A DNA stretch of 64,000 nucleotides from Luteirhabdus salina. Lineage in GTDB: Bacteria; Bacteroidota; Bacteroidia; Flavobacteriales; Flavobacteriaceae. The DNA is taken from NCBI GenBank assembly GCA_025384855.1, contig JALAHT010000003.1, forward strand, positions 62,001-126,000. Reading direction: 5' to 3'. Under the pieces are notes generated by a model that was not told where the DNA came from, ran no database searches, and was given only the letters and a program-made list of their open reading frames with translations. Below are positions 28,649-34,947 of the stretch, one piece after another. The position numbers and the translations under genes are program-made. Within the stretch, counting starts at the first letter, position 1. Each line of letters opens with the position of its first letter.

Positions 28649-28798
28649 ATGTCACTACTTATTATTGTACTGAACATTTTATTGCCACCGTTAGCAGTAT
28701 TCTTAGAACATGGACTAAGCACCGTGTTTTTAATCAACCTAGTGTTAACCATGATTTTTTGGTTGCCAGGTGTTATACATGCTTTCGTGGTAAACTAA
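28649..28798 (+). CDS. YqaE/Pmp3 family membrane protein
   Basis: A 49-residue gene: ATG at 28649, stop TAA ending at 28798. The protein is two membrane helices joined by a short turn: residues 2-18 (SLLIIVLNILLPPLAVF) with the family's LPPLAVFLEHG motif, and 25-47 ending in FWLPGVIHAF. This matches YqaE/Pmp3, small inner-membrane proteins induced by salt, cold or envelope stress in other organisms. The acidic lipoprotein gene follows 50 nt later, so the two may share a stress response. Confidence 0.9.
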   Translation: MSLLIIVLNILLPPLAVFLEHGLSTVFLINLVLTMIFWLPGVIHAFVVN

Positions 28799-28848
28799 AT
28801 GTAAACGAATAACAAAAACCAATAACCCTTAAAATTGAAACGATTATT

Positions 28849-29430
28849 ATGAAGAAGATTATTTTACTTTTAACCGCAACCTCATTATTAACTTTTACGA
28901 GTTGCGATTTAGACAAGACAAGAGAAGCAGAATTACCCGAAGTAGATGTTGATGTAGATACTGAAGAAGGTCAACTACCTGCATTCGATGTAGATTGGGC
29001 CGACGTCGATATTACAACTGAAACCGAAACGGTAGAAGTACCAAAGGTGGTAGTGGTAATGGAAGAAGAAGAAGTTGAAGTGCCTACCATCGATGTGGAT
29101 ATGCCAGATGAAGAAAAAGAAGAACGTAGTTTGGTAGTTGAAGCAGAAGTTGACGATGTAGAGCACAATCTTGAAATCAGAGAAATCCGTGCAAGTCAAA
29201 ACAGATTATATGTAATTGCAATGTTAGAAGCCATGGAAACAAATCTTGACGGAAAGACCATGCGTGTACAAGATCAAGTAAACCTTAATGCACCTGATCT
29301 TGATGTGAAGTACATTATTGTTGGAGAGAAACCAAAACGTGTATATAATGATCAAAACATGTATGTTTCTTCCATGAGTGACTTACCAGAACGAGTTCGC
29401 GATGCGGAAACAATTTACAAGCGTTCGTAA
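28849..29430 (+). CDS. Acidic repeat lipoprotein of unknown function
   Basis: A 193-residue lipoprotein: MKKIILLLTATSLLTFTSC, lipobox TFTSC with Cys19. Residues about 28-95 hold four imperfect Val/Asp units of the form E-L/V-P-x-x-D-V-D: ELPEVDVDV, QLPAFDVDW, VEVPKVVVV and VEVPTIDVDM, separated by Glu/Thr-rich stretches. The C-terminal part (about 105-193) is a mixed, better ordered domain with no named family. It lies behind the YqaE/Pmp3 gene and ends in a strong terminator. Expected in the periplasm or on an outer membrane face; the repeat region may be extended and bind cations, an inference only. Confidence 0.75.
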   Translation: MKKIILLLTATSLLTFTSCDLDKTREAELPEVDVDVDTEEGQLPAFDVDWADVDITTETETVEVPKVVVVMEEEEVEVPTIDVDMPDEEKEERSLVVEAEVDDVEHNLEIREIRASQNRLYVIAMLEAMETNLDGKTMRVQDQVNLNAPDLDVKYIIVGEKPKRVYNDQNMYVSSMSDLPERVRDAETIYKRS

Positions 29431-29452
29431 ATAAGTTTAAATAATAGCATTC

Positions 29453-29480
29453 AAAGCCACCTTTTTGAGGTGGCTTTTTT
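29453..29480 (+). terminator. Rho-independent terminator
   Basis: AAAGCCACCT and AGGTGGCTTT form a 10-bp stem around TTTTG, followed by T residues. It ends the YqaE/lipoprotein unit. Confidence 0.92.
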
Positions 29481-29533
29481 ATTTCTTGTACATCAATGCG
29501 TTGCTATTTTTAACCTTTTCGATTCTTATTATT

Positions 29534-29565
29534 TGGAATAATTCCATAAATTTGGAAAAATTCCA
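29534..29565 (+). promoter_or_regulatory. Double palindromic operator and promoter of dinB-dnaE
   Basis: Two palindromes, TGGAATAATTCCA (29534-29546) and TTGGAAAAATTCCAA (29552-29566), have centres 19 nt apart. Between them lies TAAATTTG (29547-29554), an exact TAnnTTTG -7 element, and dinB starts at 29572. A repressor bound to these sites would cover the promoter. In Bacteroidota such dinB-dnaE cassettes are known to be under a LexA-like regulator; that regulator is not encoded nearby. Confidence 0.6.
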
Positions 29566-29571
29566 ACACTC

Positions 29572-30783
29572 ATGAAAGAGACCATTTTGCATCTCGATTT
29601 GGATACGTTTTTTGTGTCCTGTGAACGGTTGATCGATTCCCGATTGCAAAAGCGGCCGTTGCTTGTGGGCGGAACAGGGGATAGGGGCGTGGTTTCTGCC
29701 TGCAGCTACGAAACCCGTCGTTTTGGAATCCGTTCGGGTATGCCCATGAAGCTAGCAAGACAGCTATGTCCAGAAGCGGTGGTCATCAAGGGAAATGCAG
29801 GAACCTATACCAAATTTTCTAAACAGGTTACCGATATCATCAAGGAAAGAGTCCCGGTATTCGAAAAGGCGAGCGTCGATGAGTTTTATGCCGATTTAAG
29901 CGGAATGGATCAATTCTTTGGCTGCTACAAATACGCTACGGAATTACGGCACACAATCATCAAGGAAACGGGATTGCCCATCTCTTTCGGAATGGCTTCC
30001 AATAAGGTTACTTCAAAGGTAGCTACGGGTGAAGCAAAGCCGAATAACCAAATGAAGGTCGATTATGGCTTCGAAAAGCAGTTCTTGGCACCGCTTTCCA
30101 TTCGGAAGATCCCCATGGTGGGAAAGAAGACCTATCAGACCCTTCGGAACCTGGGCGTTGTAAAAGTAGAGACCATTCAGCAAATGCCGCTGGAAATGAT
30201 GGTCAGTGCCCTCGGAGCAAACGGTAGAACAATTTGGCGTCGCGCCCAGGGAATCGACCGTCCGCCTTTGGTACCCTTTCACGCCCGCAAATCGCTTACT
30301 ACCGAACGTACATTTCACGATACGATCGATGTGGTAAAACTGAAGAATATGCTTACCGCCATGGCCGAAAACTTGGCTTTTCAACTTCGAAGAGGTGAAA
30401 AACTGACTTCTTGTGTCGGGATCAAGATTCGATATGCCGATTTCAGCACCTATTCAAAACAGGCTAAGATTCCCTACACCAGTGCCGATCATATCATTAT
30501 TCCGAAGGTATTGGAACTGTTCGAAAAACTATACGAACGCCGAATGCTGGTAAGATTAGTAGGTGTTTCTGTAAGCGATTTGGTGTCTGGGAACTACCAA
30601 ATCAACCTTTTCGAGGATACCGAGGAAATGTTAAACCTCTACAACGCCATGGATCATATCCGCAATCGCTTTGGCGAAAATAAGGTGATGCGGGCAGCTT
30701 CCATGGGAGCCCGAACCATTGGGAGGTTTCGAAATCCGTTTGATGGTGAACCCCCGATGGTCTTGGCTCACAGAACACAATAA
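29572..30783 (+). CDS. dinB: Y-family DNA polymerase (DinB/Pol IV type)
   Basis: A 403-residue translesion polymerase. Catalytic carboxylates are in ILHLDLDTFFVSCE (Asp8 and neighbours) and SVDEFYADLSGM; the thumb has the helix-hairpin-helix region RKIPMVGKKTYQTLRNLG. The little-finger domain is present and the C-terminus lacks a canonical beta-clamp motif of QLxLF type, although INLFEDTEE near residue 345 may serve. It copies past damaged bases with low fidelity. The ATG follows a double palindrome, and the dnaE gene starts 2 nt after the stop, so the two polymerases form one transcript. Confidence 0.92.
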   Translation: MKETILHLDLDTFFVSCERLIDSRLQKRPLLVGGTGDRGVVSACSYETRRFGIRSGMPMKLARQLCPEAVVIKGNAGTYTKFSKQVTDIIKERVPVFEKASVDEFYADLSGMDQFFGCYKYATELRHTIIKETGLPISFGMASNKVTSKVATGEAKPNNQMKVDYGFEKQFLAPLSIRKIPMVGKKTYQTLRNLGVVKVETIQQMPLEMMVSALGANGRTIWRRAQGIDRPPLVPFHARKSLTTERTFHDTIDVVKLKNMLTAMAENLAFQLRRGEKLTSCVGIKIRYADFSTYSKQAKIPYTSADHIIIPKVLELFEKLYERRMLVRLVGVSVSDLVSGNYQINLFEDTEEMLNLYNAMDHIRNRFGENKVMRAASMGARTIGRFRNPFDGEPPMVLAHRTQ

Positions 30784-30785
30784 TT

Positions 30786-33700
30786 ATGTATTTGAATTGC
30801 CATACATACTATTCGCTTCGCTTCGGCACCTTTTCCGAAATAGCCTTGCTGGAACTGGCTGCCGAATGTGGAGTGAAGACTTTGGCGCTGACCGATATCA
30901 GCAATACCTCGGCCTGTTTGAACTTTATCCGAAAAGCGCCCGAATTCAACATCCGACCGATTGTTGGCATCGATTTCCGAAACGGGGCCGAACAGCAATT
31001 CGTGGGTTTGGCGAAGAACAATGATGGTTTTCAAGAATTGAATAGCTTTTTATCGAAGCATTCGCATCAACAGCTTTCGATTCCAGAAGAAGCACCTTCG
31101 TTTTCCAACGTATTCGTTATCTATCCTTTCGAAAAAGTCTTACAGCTGGAAAAAAAGAATTTTGCCGAACACGAATTCATCGGAATCTCTATCGAAAACC
31201 TTCGTCGCTTACCGTTTTCAGTCTATCGCTCCTACACCGATAAGTTAGTTATTCAACAGCCGGTTACCTTTAGAAATAAGCGTGATTTCAACGCACACCG
31301 CTTGTTACGGGCTATCGATAACAATATATTGCTGAGCAAACTTCCCACTACCGAGGAAGGATCTCCTTCAGAAAAGATGCTTCCCCAAGAAGAATTATTG
31401 GAGAAATATGTCGATTTCCCACACATCATTAAAAATACGGAGCGATTGCTTCAACAGTGTAGCATTCATTTTCAGTTTGGTGAAAGTCGGGTGTCGCAAA
31501 ACCTCCAGGTATACGGAACTTCCAAGGAAGATGATTTTGATAGGTTGAAGGCATTGTGTGAAGAAGGACTTCCAAAGCGCTACCAAAATCCTGATGAAGT
31601 AGTTCAAAAGCGTTTGCAGACAGAGCTTAAGACCATTCGTAAGATGGATTTTGTATCCTATTTTTTGATCAATCATGATATCGTTTCCTACGCAAAATCC
31701 CAAGGGTTCTTTCACGTCGGACGTGGAAGCGGTGCCAATAGTATCGTTGCCTATATCATCGGAATTACGGATGTAGATCCTATTGAACTCGATCTGTATT
31801 TTGAGCGTTTTATCAATCCCTACCGTGCTTCGCCGCCCGATTTCGATATCGATTTCGATTGGCGCGATCGGGAGGCGATAACCGCCTATATTTTTGAACG
31901 CTTCGAAAACACCGCTTTGTTGGCTACTTACAATACCTTTAAATATCGAGCGGTGGTGCGTGAATTGGGGAAGGTCTTCGGCTTGCCCAAGGAAGAAATA
32001 GATAAGCTTAGTGAAGGACGTTATACAGTTTCGACCCTGGATGAAATGGGAGCGTTGGTGTTAAAATACGGTAAGTTGATCCAAGGTTTTCCCAATCATT
32101 TAAGCGTGCATTCCGCAGGAATATTGATTCTCGATAGGTCCATGCATTACTATTCTGCGACCGATCTGCCTCCCAAGGGCTTTCCAACAGTACAGTTCGA
32201 TATGATTATTGCGGAGGATGCCGGTATTTTTAAGTTTGATATTCTGGGGCAACGTGGTTTGGCAAAAATTAAAGATGCAGTTGAAATCATTCAGGAAAAC
32301 CGACCCGAACTTCCACCTATCGATATTTCCCAAGTGGAAACCTTCAAAAATGACGAGAATATTAATCGTTTACTAAGTGAAGGAAAGGCAATAGGAGCCT
32401 ATTATGTGGAAAGTCCTGCAATGCGTGGATTAATGAAGAAGTTGAAGGTGAAGGACTATTTGGGACTGGTGGCAGCGAGTTCGGTAATTCGTCCGGGTGT
32501 TTCTTCCTCTGGAATGAAAAAAGAATACATTCGAAGGCACCGTGAACCCGAGCGACGAAAGGAAGCGCATCCCGTTTTGGCTGAAATCATGCCGGAAACC
32601 TATGGCATTATGGTATATCAGGAAGATGTGTTGAAGGTGGCACACCAATTTGCGGGGCTCGATTTGGGTGAAGCCGATGTGCTGCGAAGGGGAATGAGCG
32701 GTAAGTTTCGATCACGGGCCGAGTTTGCGGAAGTGGAAAAGAAGTTCATTAAAAATTGTCGCGATCGCGGTTATCCCGATGCGGTCATTTTTGAGGTGTG
32801 GGAGCAGATTGCGGGCTTTGCGGGCTATGCCTTTGCGAAGGGACACTCCGCCTCGTATGCGGTGGAGAGCTATCAAAGCTTATACTTAAAGTGCTATTTT
32901 CCATTGGAGTTTATGGTGGCCGTGCTAAATAATGGGGGAGGATTTTACAGTACCGAACATTATATCCATGAAATAAAGATGTGTGGCGGTACCGTGTACC
33001 CTCCGTGTATCAATAAAAGTGACCATGCCAATAGGATTGAAGGAGATAAGATTTTCTTAGGTTTTGGCTATCTGAAAAATTTAGAGCATATTACGATTCA
33101 GCGATTGCTTTCGGAGCGTCAATTGTACGGACCGTTTTCATCTTTAGACAATTTCATAGATAGGGTTTCAATTTCGTTGGAACAACTCACGATTTTGGTT
33201 CGGATTGGAGCATTTCGATTTACGGGTAGTCCAAAAACGGAACTGCTTTGGGCTGCCTTGTTCAAGATTGAAGCGGGAAAGCGGAAGGTGTCGCACCCGC
33301 GACTGTTTCAACAAGAACATAAAAGGTTTACGTTACCATCCTTAGAACATAATTGGCTGGAAGATGCCTACGATCAGATGGAATTATTGGGGTTTCCGTT
33401 GTGTGATTATTTCAATTTGATTTCAGAGCCCTTGAAAAATGATTTAAAGGCAGCCGATATGCCTAGGTTTTGCAACAGGGAAACGTTGCTGTATGGGGTT
33501 TTGGTGAATACGCGTTTCAACACTACCAAGCACGGTAAGCGTATGCGACTAAGCACCTTTGTGGATGTAGAGGGGCATTATTTTGATGCCGTCCATTTCA
33601 CCCGAGTAGTTGAAAAATATCCAATTCATGGAAGAGGTGTGTATGCTTGTTACGGAAAAATAACGGAAGAATTTGGTCATCACAGTATGGATATTCGCTG

Positions 33701-33800
33701 GTCGCGAAAGCTATCGTTAAAACCCGATCCCAGAATTCCCGATGAACCTAGCTTTGAAACATTGAATAAGGGTACAAAGCGAAAAGAAATAAAGGCCTAG
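30786..33800 (+). CDS. dnaE: Error-prone DNA polymerase III alpha subunit (DnaE2 type)
   Basis: A 1004-residue C-family polymerase. It has an N-terminal PHP domain (LNCHTYYSLRFGTFSE), then the palm with GRGSGANSIVAY and the catalytic Asp triad block PPDFDIDFDWRDRE, the AHQFAGLDLGEADVLRRGMSGK finger region and a C-terminal OB-like part. It is shorter than replicative DnaE (normally about 1150-1450 residues) and pairs with dinB, so it is the mutagenesis copy that extends from DinB products, functionally like ImuB-DnaE2 cassettes elsewhere. No ImuA-like gene is adjacent. The main replicative dnaE would be elsewhere. Confidence 0.9.
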   Translation: MYLNCHTYYSLRFGTFSEIALLELAAECGVKTLALTDISNTSACLNFIRKAPEFNIRPIVGIDFRNGAEQQFVGLAKNNDGFQELNSFLSKHSHQQLSIPEEAPSFSNVFVIYPFEKVLQLEKKNFAEHEFIGISIENLRRLPFSVYRSYTDKLVIQQPVTFRNKRDFNAHRLLRAIDNNILLSKLPTTEEGSPSEKMLPQEELLEKYVDFPHIIKNTERLLQQCSIHFQFGESRVSQNLQVYGTSKEDDFDRLKALCEEGLPKRYQNPDEVVQKRLQTELKTIRKMDFVSYFLINHDIVSYAKSQGFFHVGRGSGANSIVAYIIGITDVDPIELDLYFERFINPYRASPPDFDIDFDWRDREAITAYIFERFENTALLATYNTFKYRAVVRELGKVFGLPKEEIDKLSEGRYTVSTLDEMGALVLKYGKLIQGFPNHLSVHSAGILILDRSMHYYSATDLPPKGFPTVQFDMIIAEDAGIFKFDILGQRGLAKIKDAVEIIQENRPELPPIDISQVETFKNDENINRLLSEGKAIGAYYVESPAMRGLMKKLKVKDYLGLVAASSVIRPGVSSSGMKKEYIRRHREPERRKEAHPVLAEIMPETYGIMVYQEDVLKVAHQFAGLDLGEADVLRRGMSGKFRSRAEFAEVEKKFIKNCRDRGYPDAVIFEVWEQIAGFAGYAFAKGHSASYAVESYQSLYLKCYFPLEFMVAVLNNGGGFYSTEHYIHEIKMCGGTVYPPCINKSDHANRIEGDKIFLGFGYLKNLEHITIQRLLSERQLYGPFSSLDNFIDRVSISLEQLTILVRIGAFRFTGSPKTELLWAALFKIEAGKRKVSHPRLFQQEHKRFTLPSLEHNWLEDAYDQMELLGFPLCDYFNLISEPLKNDLKAADMPRFCNRETLLYGVLVNTRFNTTKHGKRMRLSTFVDVEGHYFDAVHFTRVVEKYPIHGRGVYACYGKITEEFGHHSMDIRWSRKLSLKPDPRIPDEPSFETLNKGTKRKEIKA

Positions 33801-33810
33801 AAAATAGTAC

Positions 33811-33859
33811 GAGCCATAAACAAAAAATCCCCACAGGAAGTGTGGGGAGTTGATGTGAT
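33811..33859 (+). repeat. Duplicated tRNA downstream flank (copy of 34146-34197)
   Basis: This stretch repeats the region downstream of tRNA-Arg: both read GAG(T)CCATAAACAAAAAA, then a CCCACA/TGTGGG hairpin, then AGTTGATGTGAT. The homology continues into the decayed tRNA copy next to it. The two copies frame the GIY-YIG gene. Confidence 0.8.
33822..33848 (-). terminator. Terminator after GIY-YIG gene (duplicated element)
   Basis: TCCCCACA and TGTGGGGA form a perfect 8-bp stem around GGAAG. On the minus strand a run of six U follows. It is the copy of the tRNA-Arg terminator at 34158-34184 and may also slow read-through from dnaE. Confidence 0.75.
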
Positions 33860-33920
33860 AGGGTTGAATTGGAGCTACGACCGTCCCGCCCTGGCGGGAT
33901 GCTCCTATCCAGCGATAAGC
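33856..33920 (-). pseudogene. Decayed tRNA-Arg copy A with palindromic anticodon arm
   Basis: Aligned to tRNA-Arg (34194-34267), shared blocks are ACGACCGT, ATGCTC and TATCCAGC, in the same order and spacing. The anticodon arm is replaced by TCCCGCCCTGGCGGGA (33884-33899), a 7-bp-armed palindrome with no anticodon, and the acceptor and T arms no longer pair. The 3' end of the GIY-YIG gene (stop at 33905-33907) runs into it. Confidence 0.65.
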
Positions 33921-34153
33921 TCTTCGATGAATTTTCTTGATTTTTTTGCTTTGATCTGTCGCTCCCTGGAATACGCTTCTTTTTTAGAAGGGAAAGCCTC
34001 CTGATATTTCAGTTCCCAATCGTTTGCCTTTCCTGTATATCCCTTATGATTGGAGTTGTGTTTCCTGACTCGCTCGGATATCTTTTCAGCGGTATGACCA
34101 ATATAGAATCGGTCAAGTTTTTCAGAATAAAGAATATAAACGGTAGAGTCCAT
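33905..34153 (-). CDS. GIY-YIG nuclease domain protein
   Basis: A single GIY-YIG domain of 82 residues: VYILYSEKLDRFYIGHT carries the two tyrosines and Gly of the motif (YIL ... YIG), followed by ERVRKHN and a basic SRERQIKAKKSRKFIEELI with the metal-binding Glu. It is the UvrC-like/URI type, a predicted metal-dependent DNA endonuclease. The start is ATG 34153 (MDSTVYIL); a TTG at 34159 is possible. It sits exactly between an intact tRNA-Arg and a decayed copy, with the duplicated tRNA flank reaching across its start codon, so it was probably moved or duplicated together with tRNA sequence. Confidence 0.85.
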   Translation of the reverse strand: MDSTVYILYSEKLDRFYIGHTAEKISERVRKHNSNHKGYTGKANDWELKYQEAFPSKKEAYSRERQIKAKKSRKFIEELIAG

Positions 34154-34157
34154 AAAC

Positions 34158-34184
34158 AAAAAAACCCCACAAAAAAACTGTGGG
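34158..34184 (-). terminator. Terminator of tRNA-Arg
   Basis: CCCACA and TGTGGG form a stem with an A-rich loop on plus; on the minus strand seven U follow the stem, just after the tRNA 3' end. The stem overlaps the region just upstream of the GIY-YIG start, so that gene is probably expressed by read-through or poorly. Confidence 0.7.
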
Positions 34185-34193
34185 AAGTTGATG

Positions 34194-34267
34194 TGATCCC
34201 GGCGAGATTCGAACTCACGACCGTCTGCTTAGAAGGCAGATGCTCTATCCAGCTGAGCTACGGGACC
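34194..34267 (-). tRNA. tRNA-Arg (anticodon TCT)
   Basis: A complete 74-nt cloverleaf: acceptor GGTCCCG pairs with CGGGATC (one G-T pair), D arm AGCTCAGCTGGATAGAGCA, anticodon stem TCTGC/GCAGA around the loop CTTCTAA giving TCT, T arm GTGAGTTCGAATCTCGC, discriminator A. CCA is not encoded. It is the third tRNA of the minus-strand cluster and ends at its own terminator. Confidence 0.96.
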
Positions 34268-34290
34268 AGTATTCCAATATTTTATGCTTT

Positions 34291-34380
34291 AGGCCGTGAA
34301 CTCACGACCGTCCCGCTATAGCGGGATGCTCCTTGCCCAAACGTATCGATGGATACGGGCGGGTATCCAACTGAGCGATT
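34291..34380 (-). pseudogene. Decayed tRNA-Arg copy C with two inserted palindromes
   Basis: It shares GAACTCACGACCGT (34298-34311) and TATCCAACTGAGCGA (34364-34378; tRNA has TATCCAGCTGAGCTA) with tRNA-Arg just downstream on the minus strand. The anticodon arm is replaced by the perfect 16-bp palindrome TCCCGCTATAGCGGGA (34311-34326). A further about 30 nt inserted at the D-loop side hold a second hairpin, CGTATC (34342-34347) pairing with GATACG (34352-34357). Confidence 0.65.
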
Positions 34381-34392
34381 ACTTTTTTAAAC

Positions 34393-34419
34393 AAAAAAAC
34401 CGGACAAATGTCCGGTTTT
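34393..34419 (-). terminator. Terminator of tRNA-Pro
   Basis: CCGGACA and TGTCCGG form a 7-bp stem (extended by AA/TT) with a 2-nt loop; on minus seven U follow. It lies 6 nt beyond the 3' end of tRNA-Pro. Confidence 0.88.
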
Positions 34420-34424
34420 ATATG

Positions 34425-34499
34425 TCGGGGTGGCAGGATTCGAACCTGCGACCTCCTGCTCCCAAAGCAGGCGCGATAACCGGGCTACGCTACACCCCG
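34425..34499 (-). tRNA. tRNA-Pro (anticodon TGG)
   Basis: A 75-nt cloverleaf: acceptor CGGGGTG/CACCCCG with the C1-G72 pair typical of bacterial proline tRNA, anticodon stem CCTGC/GCAGG around TTTGGGA giving TGG, T arm GCAGGTTCGAATCCTGC, discriminator A. CCA is not encoded. Its 5' end and leader are duplicated 116 nt upstream on the minus strand. Confidence 0.96.
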
Positions 34500-34653
34500 A
34501 AAAAATGTCAAAGCTCTCTTTTTTAAGCAGGTGAGAAGAACCTGCGACCTTCCCGCAAAGCGGGACGCGATAACCGGCGGAGTTTATCCCGCACAGGTTG
34601 CGGGGCTACACCCCGAAAAAATGTCAAAGCTCTCTTTTTTAAGCAGGTGAGAA
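34489..34653 (-). repeat. 49-bp direct repeat of the tRNA-Pro 5' end and leader
   Basis: Positions 34489-34537 and 34605-34653 are identical, 116 nt apart. The repeat holds the tRNA-Pro 5' acceptor strand (CTACACCCCG on plus), the spacer with ATGTCAAAGCTCTC and a T-arm-like GCAGGTGAGAA. The perfect identity implies a recent duplication or gene conversion, while the tRNA-like part between the repeats is decayed. Confidence 0.85.
34527..34615 (-). pseudogene. Decayed tRNA-Pro copy D with two palindromes
   Basis: It keeps CCTGCGACCT, CGCGATAACCGG and CTACACCCCG of tRNA-Pro in order. The anticodon arm is replaced by TCCCGCAAAGCGGGA (34551-34565), which has no proline anticodon. About 30 nt inserted at the D-loop side carry a second hairpin, CCCGCA (34588-34593) with TGCGGG (34599-34604). 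The T-arm remnant has a 9-nt loop. It is not a working tRNA. Confidence 0.68.
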
Positions 34654-34706
34654 AAACCTAGTCTTGTCATGGAAATTGTCGGTCAATTTCCAAAAAAAAA
34701 AAAATG

Positions 34707-34790
34707 CGGAGAGACCGGGACTCGAACCCGGGCAACGCTTGCGCGTTGACAGATTAGCAATCTGCTCCGTTACCACTCCGGCACCTCTCC
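34707..34790 (-). tRNA. tRNA-Ser (anticodon GCT)
   Basis: An 84-nt class II tRNA: acceptor GGAGAGG/TCTCTCC, anticodon stem GCAGA/TCTGT around TTGCTAA giving GCT, a variable arm with CAACGC...GCGTTG, T arm CCGGGTTCGAGTCCCGG, discriminator G. CCA is not encoded. A run of 13 T follows directly on the minus strand. First gene of the tRNA cluster. Confidence 0.96.
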
Positions 34791-34852
34791 AAAAACTTAT
34801 ATGATCGTCAGCTTTTTTAAAGCCGTGCCCCACATTATCTAGTAGGCGGGTG

Positions 34853-34883
34853 CAAATGTAACGCTTCATTCCGTTTTACACAA
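34853..34883 (-). promoter_or_regulatory. Promoter of the tRNA operon
   Basis: On the minus strand TTG (34883-34881), a 20-nt spacer and TACATTTG (34860-34853) match the Bacteroidota -33/-7 promoter almost perfectly, about 60 nt before tRNA-Ser. The sequence between it and tRNA-Ser holds nothing else recognisable. Confidence 0.65.
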
Positions 34884-34947
34884 AAAAAATATAACCTTTT
34901 TTGAAGCGATTTTTAATACCCTATAAATCAGTTTGAAATTATAAAAA

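Noticed and set aside
28971-29199. Ser/Thr- and Phe-rich minus-strand frames opposite the acidic lipoprotein.
   Set aside because: Low-complexity mirror of the Val/Asp/Glu repeat region.
34046-34321. Plus-strand reading frame of 91 codons across the tRNA-Arg region.
   Set aside because: It is the antisense reading of tRNA-Arg and of the GIY-YIG start; it has no protein-like features of its own.
34296-34526. Plus-strand reading frame of 76 codons across the tRNA-Pro region.
   Set aside because: It is the antisense reading of tRNA-Pro and the decayed Arg copy.
34669-34704. Hairpin GGAAATTG/CAATTTCC next to a run of 13 A near tRNA-Ser.
   Set aside because: On the tRNA strand the T-run precedes the hairpin, so it is not a canonical terminator for tRNA-Ser; no plus-strand gene needs it.
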